A stretch of 64,000 nt of DNA, from positions 744,001 through 808,000 of the forward strand of contig JAQOTA010000059.1 in NCBI GenBank assembly GCA_029532415.1. The letters run 5' to 3'. Positions 11,917-23,999 of this stretch are shown piece after piece. Within the stretch, counting starts at the first letter, position 1, and every line of letters begins with the position of its first letter. Origin of the DNA: Marasmius tenuissimus. Lineage: Eukaryota > Basidiomycota > Agaricomycetes > Agaricales > Marasmiaceae. A program made the translations under genes and the position numbers. The notes under the pieces were generated by a model. It was not told where the DNA came from. It did not search any database and saw nothing but the letters and a program-made list of their open reading frames with translations.

Positions 11917-13380
11917 TGGAGCCTGATGGTTCACCTCAATCTCGAAGATGGTGATGATGGTGGTGAAAGAAAGAAAGTGAAATGAATGATGAGAAAAAAA
12001 TCGGGAGCCATAATATCCATCCCTGGTGATGAAACGGATGGGTTGAGCGCGATGAATATCACCCGAATAGAATGATTACTAGGTTCCTCTAGGCCCTCAT
12101 CGACATCATCAACCATCATGATGTCCGCTTTCCAGGGTCGAAAATTCGCATGAATCACTCTCTTCCTCTTTGACCCCTCTCTGCTGCCTCTCACTCTCCC
12201 TGGACCCTATTTTGAAACCGACAGATGTCAGATCGTCACGAAAAAGCAGTGCTGGTTGACATTGTGAGAAGATGGTGAAGAGATGAAGTCGTGCTTTCCA
12301 CTCGGTGATCTGCTTGGACTATTGTATGGGCGTGAGGAACGGGAATAAAGGGAAGAGAGCTGGTTGTGAGGCTGGTTGATGGCGGTTGATGGCAAAGGGT
12401 ATGTTGCGGGATCCACAGGCGCCCACAAATAATTCATCCTCCGAAGGCTGGTGCCTGAGCTGGTCCTACACTCGACCGGCTCTGACCTGGATCAACGCGG
12501 ACATTCCTTCTCGATAACCAGAGCCTCATCAACCATTATTTCAAGCCGTACCTGTACCACAAATCAGTGCACCATTCATTTACATATGGACTCAAATCAC
12601 GGCAAACGTCTCGCACGATGACTAGGAGATCCAGTGACTCCCGCTCGTCTCTGACACCCTTTCAACACTGGCTCGGGCTTTGGTATCCTCATACTATCCC
12701 GTGCTTTTATATTGAAGAACTCACGATTGCCGCTCACAGGGCTAATAGCCTATCCACATTGAGTGCGTACAGCTTCTTGCTCATTCCGTGTTGATTAATC
12801 TGAGCGCTTTCTTACTAGCATCATCCCCACTGTTCTCCCGTTCCTTCGTCTGTGTTAATGCATCATGCCATCTTTATCTTCATCTTGAGCTCCAAAGAAG
12901 CCCGAGGGAAGAGGTCTTGTGAGTATTCGTTCTCGTATTCTCAGGTTCTACTACACAGTTCGTCTCGATTAAGCTTAAACTAGAAAACGCAAACGACCTG
13001 TCCTGCCTTACGGCCGTGATATATAATTATTCAACGACGGATCTAGTCACGCAGTTGGGTGCTATGTCATGCCCTGTCTATTGCTTCTCTTTAAAGCGTT
13101 GTTGGGTGGCCCAAACAGTGACCACACTCCCTCCTTACCTCGGTCGCCGTAGAAGACCTAGTTGCTTTTCAAAGTTTTGCTAGGTTCGAGCTCAGGTACT
13201 GTAGCTTCAATGGAGTCCCGGAAGCCACCACTGCCACGGCTCTACATCATGAGCCCGCTCTCGTCAGGGCACGTTAAATTTGAATATACTCCAGGGAGCG
13301 CATCGTGCGTCTTCTTTTTGCAACTCACTGATACTTCACTAGCTGACCAGTGCCTCTTGAAGTCAGCCATGACCATGACA
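11917..13380. other. Intergenic region between two divergent genes
   Basis: This is the upstream region of the minus-strand glycosidase and of the plus-strand membrane-protein gene. Only short open frames without motifs are present. A first coding exon for the downstream gene could lie near 13160-13380 but could not be fixed. Confidence 0.4.
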
Positions 13381-13555
13381 CAGTTTCAGACTGGAAGACC
13401 GTGACATCCAGAACAGACTCGTACGCCACAAACCCTCCCAACCATCCGTAAAACTAACCACCCTCATCACCAGATCCCTCCGCATCGACTCCTCACCCCC
13501 AAATCGATCCCTCCGACAACGAATCTCCAACCTAAACCTAACACCCGACTGGAAA

Positions 13556-15286
13556 ATGCTATCCTCCATGCTCCTCTTCACCATCCTAGGATCCATAATC
13601 TCTCTATCCCACCACATCTTCCTCACCACCCTCCACCTCCGTCCCCTCCCCCAGTCCAACACCCAACGCCTCGTCTCCCTCGGCAACACCGCCTTCATCT
13701 TCGTCTCCAAACTGTTCTTCTCCCTCGCCATCGCCAAAGCGTACGAACAACGCGTTTGGTTTACTGTAAATCGGAACTTTATCAAGGTCAAAGGGTTAGA
13801 TGCGCTTTTTAGCGTTCTGAACCCCGGGAACCCGTTTGCGTTCTTTTCGTTGGAGATGGTGAAGGATGCAAAGGTTGCTACGGCTATAGCAGCTGTGGTT
13901 TGGCTGTTGCCGTTCGCGGTCGTTCCCATTCCAGGAGCGTTGACGATCCAGACGAGAGCGGCGTCGAGTGTTCAGGACGTCGTTGTCCCACATGTTAATT
14001 TGTTGGAGAACCCCCGGGTTGGAGAAGGAGGGGAGATCGCAGTTTATGATGAGCTCAATCGTAAGTCAAGTCATACTGACCTCCTTGTTGGCACCCCTCG
14101 TCTGATCTTTTTCGTAGAGCTTTATCAAGGCCCAAGCACCTCAATCCAGAACCTCGCCACCAGATCTCTCCTATCACCCTCCATCTCCTCCTGGTTGAAT
14201 CCATGTCCGGCCTCATCATGCTCATACAACCAAACATTCTTCGCGCCCTCGTTCAACTGCTCCCCACCAGAGAACGTCACCAACCTATTTAACGGACTCC
14301 CCCTCGCCCGGTGGTCCGCATCGGTAGAAACAGGGCTGGAGGCGGACGCGCTGAACGTGACGTGGGTCAGCAGTTTGAATCCTACGACGGTCCTATCAAC
14401 GAATTGCACCTCGTTTAATTCGACTTATGATATCACAATCAGTTTCGACCAGGGTGAACGATCAAGTGGGCCGGGAGTTGCGATTAATCGCATCGTCATT
14501 GGGGAACCGTTCGGGACTGCCGATCCTAGAAATTGGAGCACACCCACCGGTGGAAACAGTTCCTCTGTCGACGGAAATCCATTTGGTACGTTCCATATCG
14601 ACAATTCTTGAAAATACCCAAAGTTCATCAAATCACTTCTTCCACTGCCAGGACACGCATTCCTCGCCTCCATCAAAGACGCCGTCACCTCCACCCTCGC
14701 CGGAAGCGTCTTCATCGACTCCGACATAGGAATCATCACCCCAGACTCAACCCTCGTTCTCCTCAGCCCCACTTTCACCCTCAGAAGCGGGAGCGGGAAC
14801 GGAAGAAACCTAACCTTCCAACCCAACACCAACACCCTCATCCAAGACCTCCTCACCAACACCACCCTCAACCTCCTCTCCCAAAACCTCTGGACCACAT
14901 CCACCCCCGCTCTCATCGAAGAATCTCAACTCGTATTCGTATACGATCCTACGGTACTTTGGATAGGCTACACCGTCTCCATTGGTCTAACACTGATCAT
15001 AGTCGGCGTTGGGTTGTATTCAGCTTGGAGGGACGGTTCAGGAGGTAGAGATACCAAATTTTCGACGGTGGTGAGGAGCGTTATGGGGAATCCTGTTTTG
15101 GATAGGTATATGGAGCTGAGGACACGAGAGTTGAGTGAGGGTGCGTTTAGGAGGGAGTTTTTGGAGCTCAAGTTGAGGTATGGGAGGATTGGGACTTCTC
15201 CGGACGGTCAGGTCAAAGCGGCCCCTGAGGGACGGAGAAAAATGGGATTTGGGATCGAAACTCAGCTAGGGAGGGAGGACAGTTGA
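13556..15286 (+). CDS. Multi-pass membrane glycoprotein, unknown function
   Basis: Exons 13556-14060, 14118-14585 and 14652-15286 join across introns of 57 and 66 bp and encode about 535 residues. Hydrophobic segments lie near residues 5-22, 40-58 and 100-122. A fourth sits near the C-terminus (VLWIGYTVSIGLTLIIVGVG) and is followed by a basic cytosolic-type tail. The large region between helices 3 and 4 has many N-glycosylation sequons (NQT, NVT twice, NCT, NST, NWS, NSS) and several cysteines, consistent with a lumenal or extracellular domain. The reading frame stays open upstream to 13382 with coding-like Arg/Ser/Leu content, so the true start may be in an upstream exon. Similar architectures are common as unnamed proteins in Agaricomycetes. 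I cannot name a function. Confidence 0.75.
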
Positions 15287-16865
15287 GCGTTGGACATTTT
15301 AGCCTACCAAATCAGTGTGGCTTCTTAGACATCGAAATTGTACATAGTAGGGAGAGGCAACTTTGGAATCGCGAGCCGTTGATTGGACTCCGGGAAGTCC
15401 GGACCGAGAGTCTGTAAAAGAAAGGCAAGCTCATATCACGTGGCTCCGGAGAAGCAAGTTTCTCGTCCGCGGTTGACTTGCTCTCAGTCTCCCTCGACCC
15501 ACAACCACACGGCCTCATTGGATCGCCTCTCTCCCGCATTTCACTATGAATCTTGTTCCAAGAATACTGGAATCACACTCCTCGCCAGTTTCGCCTACAT
15601 TTGAAGTTACTCCGGAATTCGAATTCCGGGAAGTAGCGCGTGTACGTCCACACTGGATATCGATGAGATACTGACTGTAGAGCTCAATATCTTGGACCCT
15701 TGATGATAGAGATCAAATAAGATATCTTGATTTCTTGCATGGCATTTTTGCAACATCAGGAACGGAAACTTGCGGACGACGTGTACACCTGCATACATAA
15801 TGTTGTACGGACCGAGTATGCTGCCTCGCAGCCTCAGGCAATTGGATTGGGAAAGCAATTCGGATTTTGTGGGTATTGCGGATTCAAGGTATGTGATACT
15901 GTCTGCTCTGGCACATCCTTTTGTCTTTACTTACATCGTTGTCACTTCCATTCGCCAGTATTTCAAGGCATCAGGCGTAAAACACGCAAGCACCCCAGAA
16001 TCTGAATTTCGAGGCTGGATTTACATCGATTTTGCGGTATCTCAGATATCAATCCCGCGCGACCAGTGTGTGCCTGTGTCTCCAGAATTTATCGAAGAAT
16101 GTTATCTGATATAATTCCAATCGAAATAGGATTAACGAGGTCGCTACAACGACAAACATCATACCACCCAGGCTTAGGCAAACGGCCAAATGTTCTCAAA
16201 GAATGGAGCAAGCTCTAGCGTCTATGCAGACTTCGAATTTGGAGCGACTTGGTGGTGTAGAAGAGCCGAAGCTTGCCTTGAATGGTACTGCGCTTTTTTC
16301 GCCCAATTCGTATCCACTAACTGCGGCGTGTGCTCAGTCACCAGTGGATCGGTTGGAAATCAACATTTCCGACGGGTCTGCCTCGTGTACTTCACATGGG
16401 CGCCTCGCAACTTTTTTTGGGGGAGAGACCCATACATTTAAGGCGCAGCTATCCAGGCGTGTGGATCAATTTCCGTCTCGCTTGCTCTTCCCTCCCCAGG
16501 CCCCTTTGCCCTTTGCTTATTACCCAAAAAACTGAAATCTCCCGTTGCCGCTTAGAATACTAGAATACCAAAGGCGGGGAAACTGTCGACCCACGGGGGA
16601 AACCAGCTGTATTGATCCACCGGATCTTCCAATTCGTGTGTCAATTCGATTTACCGCTAGACCACGTCCGTCCGCGCGTAACGGGACCGGGAACGGACCT
16701 CTCGATTTTCCCTAGGACTTGAAAGGCTAGACGTCGAGGGCAAAGCAGGCTTTTTCCCTTTCCATTCCTCTCAAAAAGAATCACAGCCAGTCGATAATTG
16801 GCGTACCCCCAAGCCTCCGCCTTCGTCATTGTCTCGATCGATCGTCTCGGAGCCAAAAAAACCAA
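15287..16865. other. Intergenic, nothing supported
   Basis: Short overlapping open frames at 15.7-16.1 kb and 16.2-16.5 kb show no motifs and no consistent exon chain. The stretch just before 16866 is the promoter and leader region of the next gene. Confidence 0.4.
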
Positions 16866-18649
16866 ATGTCTCAGCGGGCCACCATTGTCTCACCACCACT
16901 CTGTTCCTGTTCGAATTCTAGGCATGCGGAAACGCAGTGCCAGGCGCGTGTTTGCCACATGTCAGACCTGAATCAGAGGCGTTATAGGACCACCTCCGGT
17001 TCAAATTCGACTACTACCACTACCACCACCAGGTCCTCCTCGACTTCGACTTCCAATTTATACACTCCCCCTGATTCGCCACCAATTTCACCTCGTTTGC
17101 TTCGGTCACTTTCGAGTTCCCATTACCAGTCCAAGCCAGCGTCATTGACGAGACGTTCGTCTTCTCCGCTGCCTATACTTACAACAATGTCCCCTTCACA
17201 TCCACATCCATATCCACAACGACCGTCCAGTCGTTGCGAGAATCTCTTACGAGAGACTCTTCTGAAAGACGAGTTGCAGAGGGAGAGAGAAATGTACGAT
17301 GACAAACCCCATCCTCGTGGGAGAGAAGAGCCCAAACAACGCAGGAGGGCGAGTCTACAACGGTCTGTCACGGAAGGCTCTTCACTGCCACGAGCGGCGT
17401 CGTTGTCACCTACACGAAGGCTGAACCAACATCATCGTTTACACCACCAACGTTCGCATAATCAACTTCACCACCACGTTCACGCTCACCTAGAAAATCC
17501 GTACGACCAGGTCGTTCGAGCGAGGTTGGAGAGGGTCTTGACGTCTGCTTGCGGGGTCAACGGAGCGGACCCCTCGTGTTCATGCTGCCACGGGTACACG
17601 GAACACAGCTCGAAGCGAGAAAAACGTGTTTCCTTCCCTGCTACGCCACTCGGAGGCGGTGGTGGGTTCTTTGGTTGGTTTTGGCGAGAGGGAGATGAGG
17701 AACACGCAGATCCTGATCGGAGAAAGTACGACTCGGAGGTGAGTTTTTTGCTTTCTCTTTGTTGTGTCGTATGGTCGTGGATTACTGATTCATATCGTAG
17801 TATGCTCCAAGCTCGACTGCGTACTCGTCACATTCAGAACACGCTTATCATCTACCGACTCCTCAGCGTGATAGGGGTCATTTACAACCTGTACCTGTGC
17901 CGCTGTCCACGTCTTACTCTTCCAATAGAGCGCGATCGCTCACGGCTCCATCGTCATCTCGTCATTCACCTACGCTCCTCCGTAGTGAGCTCCCTTCCCG
18001 ATCAAGTTCGTCTTCCGCCGCGTCGTCTCCCCCTCGGAAGGATTGGATCGTTCCTATCCCTTTGGAGACGGTGTATAGCGGTGAGGCTGTTGATGCCACC
18101 TCCACCGAACCAGGGTTAGTCAAACGAATGGCTACCCATGCGGACGAGGGTAAAGGTAAAGGCAGAGGTCCTTCAGTAGCCGTCTCCAGCGACGAAGGGA
18201 TGTTAACCCCACCTCCGACGCCTCCCGGTGAAGGACGGGAAGTGCCATTACCAATACCCTCATCATCCGCATCTCGCCACCATCGAAGGACTCACTCAGC
18301 GCAAGCCCACGCGACGAGTGCCAATTCACCTCCCAAAACCAAAACCCAACATAGCCTGCGTCCTCGTGCGTTATCGGCTCGAGTACCTTCTTCGTCGGGT
18401 GATTCGCCGGTGTCTTCTCGTTCGTTGCCACTTCCGCCAACGCCTATTCTTCCTCCCCCGACGTTTGAGAATCCGAGAAAGTTTAATGTGAGGACTGCTT
18501 CGGCGCAGCTGAGACAGGTGGAGGGGTTGGTTTCGTTTATGGCTGTTGAAGGGTTGGGTGAGCCTGAGCCTGAACCGGAGGAGGAGGATGGTGCGAAGGG
18601 GAAGAAGGGGCTGGGGATTGGGAGTGTGAGGAGGTGGTTGTTGTTCTGA
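16866..18649 (+). CDS. Disordered Ser/Pro/His-rich protein, unknown function
   Basis: Two exons (16866-17738 and 17801-18649) flank a 62 bp phase-0 intron and encode about 573 residues. Most of the protein is low complexity: poly-Thr and poly-Ser tracts, a His-rich patch (about residues 180-205) and Arg/Ser segments. Three short blocks look constrained: a helical Cys-containing block (ENPYDQVVRARLERVL, about residue 215, followed by SCSCC), a TPPPTPP motif in exon 2, and a C-terminal block NPRKFNVRTASAQLRQVEGL. Many SP/TP dipeptides suggest phosphorylation. Such features fit a regulatory or scaffolding protein, but no domain supports a specific role. The start is the first ATG after a stretch without ATG. 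Confidence 0.72.
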
Positions 18650-19424
18650 GATCATGAGTTGACGGTTTCCGTTTCCGTGTTGATTTTCTTTTTCTTTTTC
18701 TCACGTTTTTGTGTCAATTGTCTTTTGTTCTATTGTGCATCTTGCGATATTGGGATTTTCGTGTCTGTCATACTCACTTTTGCTTTTTGGATCGCTCTTC
18801 TAGTGTAACGATTACTTGGTTGGGATTAATCTATTTAGATTTAGCTGTAGCTCTACTTAACTTATACTCACCTACCTACCTGTGTTCCTTACTTACGATT
18901 CGCTTACGATTTGTGATGATACTGCGTATTCATGGACGCGTAGCTTCTGAAGACGAGTATGTTTTCTGAGTTATTCGAATCCTGCGACGCTAGAGAATGG
19001 GTCAGGGCCTATCACGTGCATAACTTGGGACGGGCCGAGGAAATGACGAATTGAGCCACTCTTGCATCTTGCAGCGTTCTGGCTCATACATGGACGTACG
19101 AGTCACTTTATTCCCAATACTCGCATCTGTCAGTAACGAGTCAAGCTACTGCGTCAGGACTCTTCGGACGGCGTACAAAAGCTGCCACTGTGCCGATAAA
19201 AGAGGATCAACGTGCGTTGCCATTAGGTTCGAGTGTACCATCTACGTCTTCTTGTGTGACCCGAACCACGTCCCGACTAACTTTGAGAAGCTAGAGCTAT
19301 GGGGTGTGGTGCTCGCTTTCGTGGATTTCTAGCTCGTTCTGCGACAGACTGTAGCTTCGAGTGATTATGGAAGCTCAGTGGCAACTGGAAATCCTCGGAG
19401 GCCCGCCGGACCCTCTGAATATCG

Positions 19425-19433
19425 TATATAAAG
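19425..19433 (+). promoter_or_regulatory. TATA box of inhibitor copy 1
   Basis: TATATAAAG sits 69 bases before the ATG, preceded by CGGACCCTCTGAATATCG. The same block precedes copies 3 and 4. Confidence 0.65.
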
Positions 19434-19501
19434 AGTTGTAATAAGCCGATTGAACCTCAATACAACCTTCTCAAACCTACTGCCCCAGTTCTCTTTGTGT
19501 C

Positions 19502-20096
19502 ATGCCTCTCCCAAACGGTCGCTACATCATCCGAAGTAGTGATGATGGTAACAGACCTATCGGTGTCGATGAAGATCGAGTTATCGCGCTCCCTGAGGAC
19601 GATTCGCCCCCTGAAGTGAGTGCTGCATCGTCTCAACGACGTCTGTGATGAGAAACTGACTGATGACGGTCGTCGCACGCTCTAGTGGGTCCTTGAGGCT
19701 GTAGGCTCTAAATATCGTATCAAGACAACGGACGACAAAAAGGTCGTTCCCAGTGGTGGGAAGGTCTGGGTCGACTCTGAAGAAGATGCGAAATGGATAC
19801 TCGAGGCGGCCTTTCACCACGGCAAAAACGTTTACATGTACGTTGGAGTGCTTCAGTGATTCTCCAGTTCTAATTCTCATTATTCTTCCAGCGTACAGGC
19901 TGAAAACAGATACGAGGGCTGGGCCGCACCGTTCTCAGAGAATGACGACAAACAGGTATGAGCATTTCTGCAAAAGATTCGAGGCAGTCAGACCTAAGTG
20001 TTGTTTTCTCAGGTGATGTCCCGCCCTTTGATTGTTGGCCCGAGCCTCCCTCCTTTCTACCCTCCTTTCGAGCGTTTCATCATCGAGCGTGCGTAG
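19502..20096 (+). CDS. I66-family beta-trefoil serine protease inhibitor, copy 1
   Basis: Four exons (19502-19615, 19686-19837, 19892-19955 and 20013-20096) encode 137 residues, matching the family's usual length of about 140. The sequence follows fungal I66 inhibitors (mycospins such as cnispin): N-terminal LPNGRYIIRS, a central WVLEAVGSKYRI strand, KWILEAAFHHGKNVYI, an EGWAAPFSEND loop, and the C-terminal RPLIVGPSLPPFYPPFERF motif. There is no signal peptide, so it is probably cytosolic, as known members are. Family members inhibit trypsin-like or chymotrypsin-like proteases and are thought to regulate endogenous proteolysis or defend against fungal feeders. The target here is unknown. Introns are 54-70 bp with clear splice sites. 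Confidence 0.88.
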
Positions 20097-21234
20097 ATGT
20101 AATTGCGACAGGATTTTTGATATAAATATGTACCGATACGTGCTTCCAGTATCCCCGGATACCAGGCATTTAGTAGTGTACATCTGTAATCCAAGCTCTG
20201 GAAATGCTATGATTCTCGATTGTCTCACTTTCGACCCTAAGCGCGAGTTCTAGGTCACTGAGTAATCAGCATCATGTGGATCAGAGACTAGCTAGGACCT
20301 ACCTGTGTTTCTAACTTACAATTTTACAATTTCCTTACGGTCTGTGATGATACTGTGTAGACATGTACGCGTAACTTTTGGCGACGACGCGAACATTGTT
20401 CGGAACATTACCACGGAGACTTTCAATGGGCCGCTATGACTTGATGATATTCAAAAATCCGTCGCGCATCTTGCAGTGCCTTTTTGAGGATGGGCAGGCT
20501 GGACGGAATGGTGCCAGGGGTATGCGTAGTGCGGGGTGGTGGGTGTCATAGTGGGAGTGAGACTCAGAGTCACAGGGGAAGAGCGACGCGGATGAATCAA
20601 GTTCGGGCTGAGATCTGAGATGTCGGACTCGGACCTGGATTTGGCCACCGTCTCGGACTCCGGGTTTGCCGGTCTTTCTCAATCAGGTGACTCTCCGGTG
20701 GGAGTTCCGGCTAAGTACTAGTAGTTATGTATTCTCACGGACCGCATCTGATCCTGTACTCTCTTGCTCATACAAATTCATTGTGTCCTCCTCCCCTTCC
20801 TCGACACTGCAGAGGGCCGATCCTCTTTTATCCCATCTTTTCTGGACAAGAAAACCACATAGGCTCCTGACCTGACAGCCTGGAAAAATCCTGGAGATCC
20901 ACGCCGTTGGCAATGACTCGGAACTGAGGGACTAGGGCGAACTAAGAAAATGCGGACGTATGTATACTCTCATTTGTTCACTTTCGCAGTATTCCGCAGC
21001 CTAGAGTTGCAAAAGGATGACACTGGTACAAGTGACTATGGACGTTGTCGTCAGTAGCACCACTCCTCGCCCGAGATTGTGTTGATCCAGGACTGGGGAG
21101 CCAGATAGGGTCAAGACTAGTACTATACAGTATTCTCCACCAAGTACAGGCTTCCTTCGGCTCTACTAACACCAGTAAGGTGCCTCCTGTTGAGATCAGT
21201 CGCCACTAGCAGAGCTCACACTGGTCATGGATAT

Positions 21235-21950
21235 GTAGAAGGCTCGTACGGCCCGTCAGGCAGCAGGCTCTCTGAATCTTTACATCGTCAATTACCAATC
21301 CGCCACATGCTCCCAACACAGGTTTTGATCTTCTCATTATTACGTCTAGGTCTTCGAGAGACGGTCGGTCTGGTGTCGCTGAAGGCGAACTTCTCGCGCT
21401 TTCCGAAGACACAGAAGCATCTGAAGTGCGCTTCTCGCGGTTTCAATGACAAGTCGAGAACAGCTGACAACTTGTTACGACCATTGCACGCCCTAGTGGG
21501 CATTTGAGCGTGTCGGTTCTCAATATTTTGTCAGGACATCAGACGGGAAATTGACCGTCCCTTGGGGCCAGATAGTCTCTCTCTGTGACGACGAGGATTA
21601 GTATCGAGCTGAGACATGAACATGAAAGTTTGAAGCGGCCATCCGTCACGGCAAGAAGGTTGATTTGTACGACGGCGGGACTTCGGTGACGTTCTCCAAG
21701 CCTTTCGAACGCTTGGGGTACTTGTGTAATCTATGGTTTATACTCACAGTTGTCAGAATTGGAGCCTACGACAGGTTCCAGGTTCCAGGACTCGATGAAT
21801 CAGAGGGAAATACCCAGGTAAGAGCGTTCCCCGTGCTGAGATCGAAAGCCGTTAGACATGAGTGTCGCTTTCTCAGGCTCTGTCGCCATTCGATGATCGT
21901 GAGCCCACGCTGACCCCTTTTCTTTCCTCCATTCGAGTGTTTCATTATAG
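21235..21950 (+). pseudogene. I66 inhibitor relic, copy 2
   Basis: Exon 1 is degraded, with no usable start, but ends recognisably (GELLALSEDTEASE) at about 21426. Exon 2 begins at 21497 (WAFERVGSQYFVRTSDGK) and runs into an in-frame TAG at 21599-21601. The rest of exon 2 (FEAAIRHGKKVDL), exon 3 (21757-21817) and an exon-4 remnant from 21877 are still alignable to copies 1, 3 and 4 but contain frame changes. No promoter block like that of the intact copies is present. Confidence 0.72.
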
Positions 21951-22019
21951 GACATATAGCTGATCACGACAGCGGTTCTGATACGTATATGTATACATAG
22001 ACCTCGATGTGTTCCCAAA

Positions 22020-23260
22020 CTCGCAGGCCTTCCGCCTTCCGGCTTTTGCGTGCATTGAGCGTGTTAGAGGAGCAGTTTACTGGGCCTCAACGAAGACAAT
22101 GCAGTCAGGCATTGCTGCTCGTCATTTCGAAAGAATACCCTTCCTGTCCAGTGTCGTTCAATCCTGCCCCGATCCGGCTTCAATTTGAACCTGGACATAA
22201 ATCATGCAGTTACTTCGGATCAATCAAAATCCAGTGGCATACTCAGCAACCTTCATGAACGGCCTTCTACTAAGAATATGCTTTTGGAGATACCCAGAAC
22301 AGATATAGTGGGGCAGATGTCGAGGTACGGGTGAATATACGTGAGAAGGGCCGGTACGGGAAATGAAGCTCCCATACCCTGGTTTTGCTGGCGTTCGACG
22401 TTCGTCTTGTTCGGGGGCTTCTTACCCCTTTTCTTTATGAGGCCTCACTCTCACCAGGTATACATGTCACGCCTAGCCAGTCCAGTCTCAGGCGAGTGGT
22501 CACCTCGAGAAAATATGGACTCGTATATACAAGATGATTAATGAGGAATCAAATTGGGGATGAAGCTGTGGGAAAATTTACGGCATATCCCGAAGCGAGT
22601 AGTTCGAACTTCAAGCACGGAGTCTTCCAGCTTGCAGACTCGTCTTGAGTGTAGCGAGCTCACCGAAGACTCTTGTCACCCGTGATCGCTGGATACTGAC
22701 CAATTATGTCTAGATAACGAAATACGGGTTCCCCCACATGATTGATTGCGAAGGTAGTGAGGTTCTTGAACAAGCCTTTCAGTCAAGAAAAGCACCATTA
22801 TTGCGAAAACCAAGGACATTTATGACACTGGAGCTCATCCTGCTGTCCGAATCGGGACGTATTCTTGCGGATTACCTCGAGGCGCTGACAAAGGAGGCAA
22901 GGCCCGAATCCATTTCTGTGAAAGAAATGTCTGTTGTTCGCGTCCTGCGTACCATTCGACTCCACAATTTCACCCTTGACGAGGCGAAGTGCTTGTGTGA
23001 AGGCCAAATAGGCAAAATTAATCTTTCTCTACATCAATGGACCTCATACACGAACGTTTGAGGGACCTGCCAATGTTAAACGTTAAACGACCACAAGAAT
23101 TCCGCGGTGTGGTGGCGCTGACATTTGGTGAGTATGAAAGCCAGTATGGTGACGGCTTCAGACTTTGTCAGCCGCTTCATTTCGGCTCCTTGAAGCGTTC
23201 GCATGCCTAGCAAACACTCGCTTCTATGGGTGCTGATGACGCAGCTGGCGAGTGGAATCT
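22020..23260. other. Spacer between inhibitor copies 2 and 3
   Basis: An open frame at 22738-23061 (107 codons) has no motif. Its neighbourhood is weakly similar to 24480-24810 in the next unit, where the frame is not conserved, so it is more likely duplicated spacer than a gene. Confidence 0.4.
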
Positions 23261-23284
23261 GATACCCGGACCCTCTGGATATCG

Positions 23285-23293
23285 TATATAAAG
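23285..23293 (+). promoter_or_regulatory. TATA box of inhibitor copy 3
   Basis: TATATAAAG, with the same upstream CGGACCCTCTG block as copy 1, lies 71 bases before the ATG. A GACGCAGCTGGCGAGTGG element about 45 bases further upstream is shared with copy 4. Confidence 0.65.
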
Positions 23294-23355
23294 AGTTGCA
23301 ATAAGCCAAGTGGAACTCAACACAACCTTCCCAAACTACTTCAGATCTTTATATC

Positions 23356-23956
23356 ATGGTTCTCCCAAACGGTCGCTACACCATCAAAAGCGCTGACGGT
23401 AACAGACCTCTTGGTCTCGATGCAGATCGAGTTGTCATGCTCCTCGAGGAGGATTCGGCCCCCGAAGTGAGTGGTGCATCGTCTCAACGACGTCTGTGAC
23501 GAAGAACTGACTGATCACGGTCGTCGCGCGCTCTAGTGGGTCTTCGAAGCTGTAGGCTCTAAATATCGTATCAAGACAGCCGAGGAAGACAAAAAGGTAG
23601 TCCCCGGTGACGGCAAGGTCTGGGTTGACTCCAACGAAGATGCGAAATGGATACTTGAATCAGCCTTTCATCATGGCAAAAACATTTATATGTACGTTGG
23701 AGCGCTTCAGTGATTCTCCAGTTCTAATTCTCATTATTCTTCCAGCGTGCAGGCTGAAAACAGATACGAGGGCTGGGCCGCACCGTTCTCAGAGAATGAC
23801 GACAAACAGGTATGAGCATTTCTGCAAAAGATTCGAGGCAGTCAGACCTAAGTGTTGTTTTCTCAGGTGATGTCCCGCCCTCTGATTGTTGGCCCAAGTT
23901 TCCCTCCTTTTTACCCTCCTTTCGAACGCTTCATGGTTGAGCGCGCAGGCCACTAG
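23356..23956 (+). CDS. I66-family serine protease inhibitor, copy 3
   Basis: Four exons (23356-23466, 23537-23691, 23746-23809 and 23867-23956) encode 139 residues. The layout is as in copy 1, with one residue fewer in exon 1, one more in exon 2 and a two-residue C-terminal extension. Exon 3 and introns 2 and 3 are almost identical to copy 1, while exon 1 differs at several residues (for example TIKSADGNRPLGLDADR). That pattern suggests recent gene conversion over the middle and 3' part. Its role is as for copy 1: a cytosolic beta-trefoil inhibitor whose reactive loop cannot be assigned safely from sequence alone. Confidence 0.87.
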
Positions 23957-23999
23957 TTGTGACAGTATTCCTACTATGAATATGTACATATACGTGCTC

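Larger units (their letters stand above)
18875..20397 (+). repeat. Direct-repeat pair flanking the first inhibitor gene
   Basis: A segment of about 95 bases at 18875-18967, beginning CCTACCTGTGTT and containing GTGATGATACTG, recurs in diverged form at about 20297-20397. The first copy is downstream of the disordered-protein gene; the second is downstream of the first I66 gene. This indicates that the segmental duplication creating the inhibitor array extends left beyond the first intact gene. Confidence 0.5.

Noticed and set aside
22738..23061. 107-codon plus-strand open frame in the inhibitor array
   Set aside because: The frame is not kept in the related spacer at 24.5-24.8 kb, and no promoter, intron signals or domain are visible.
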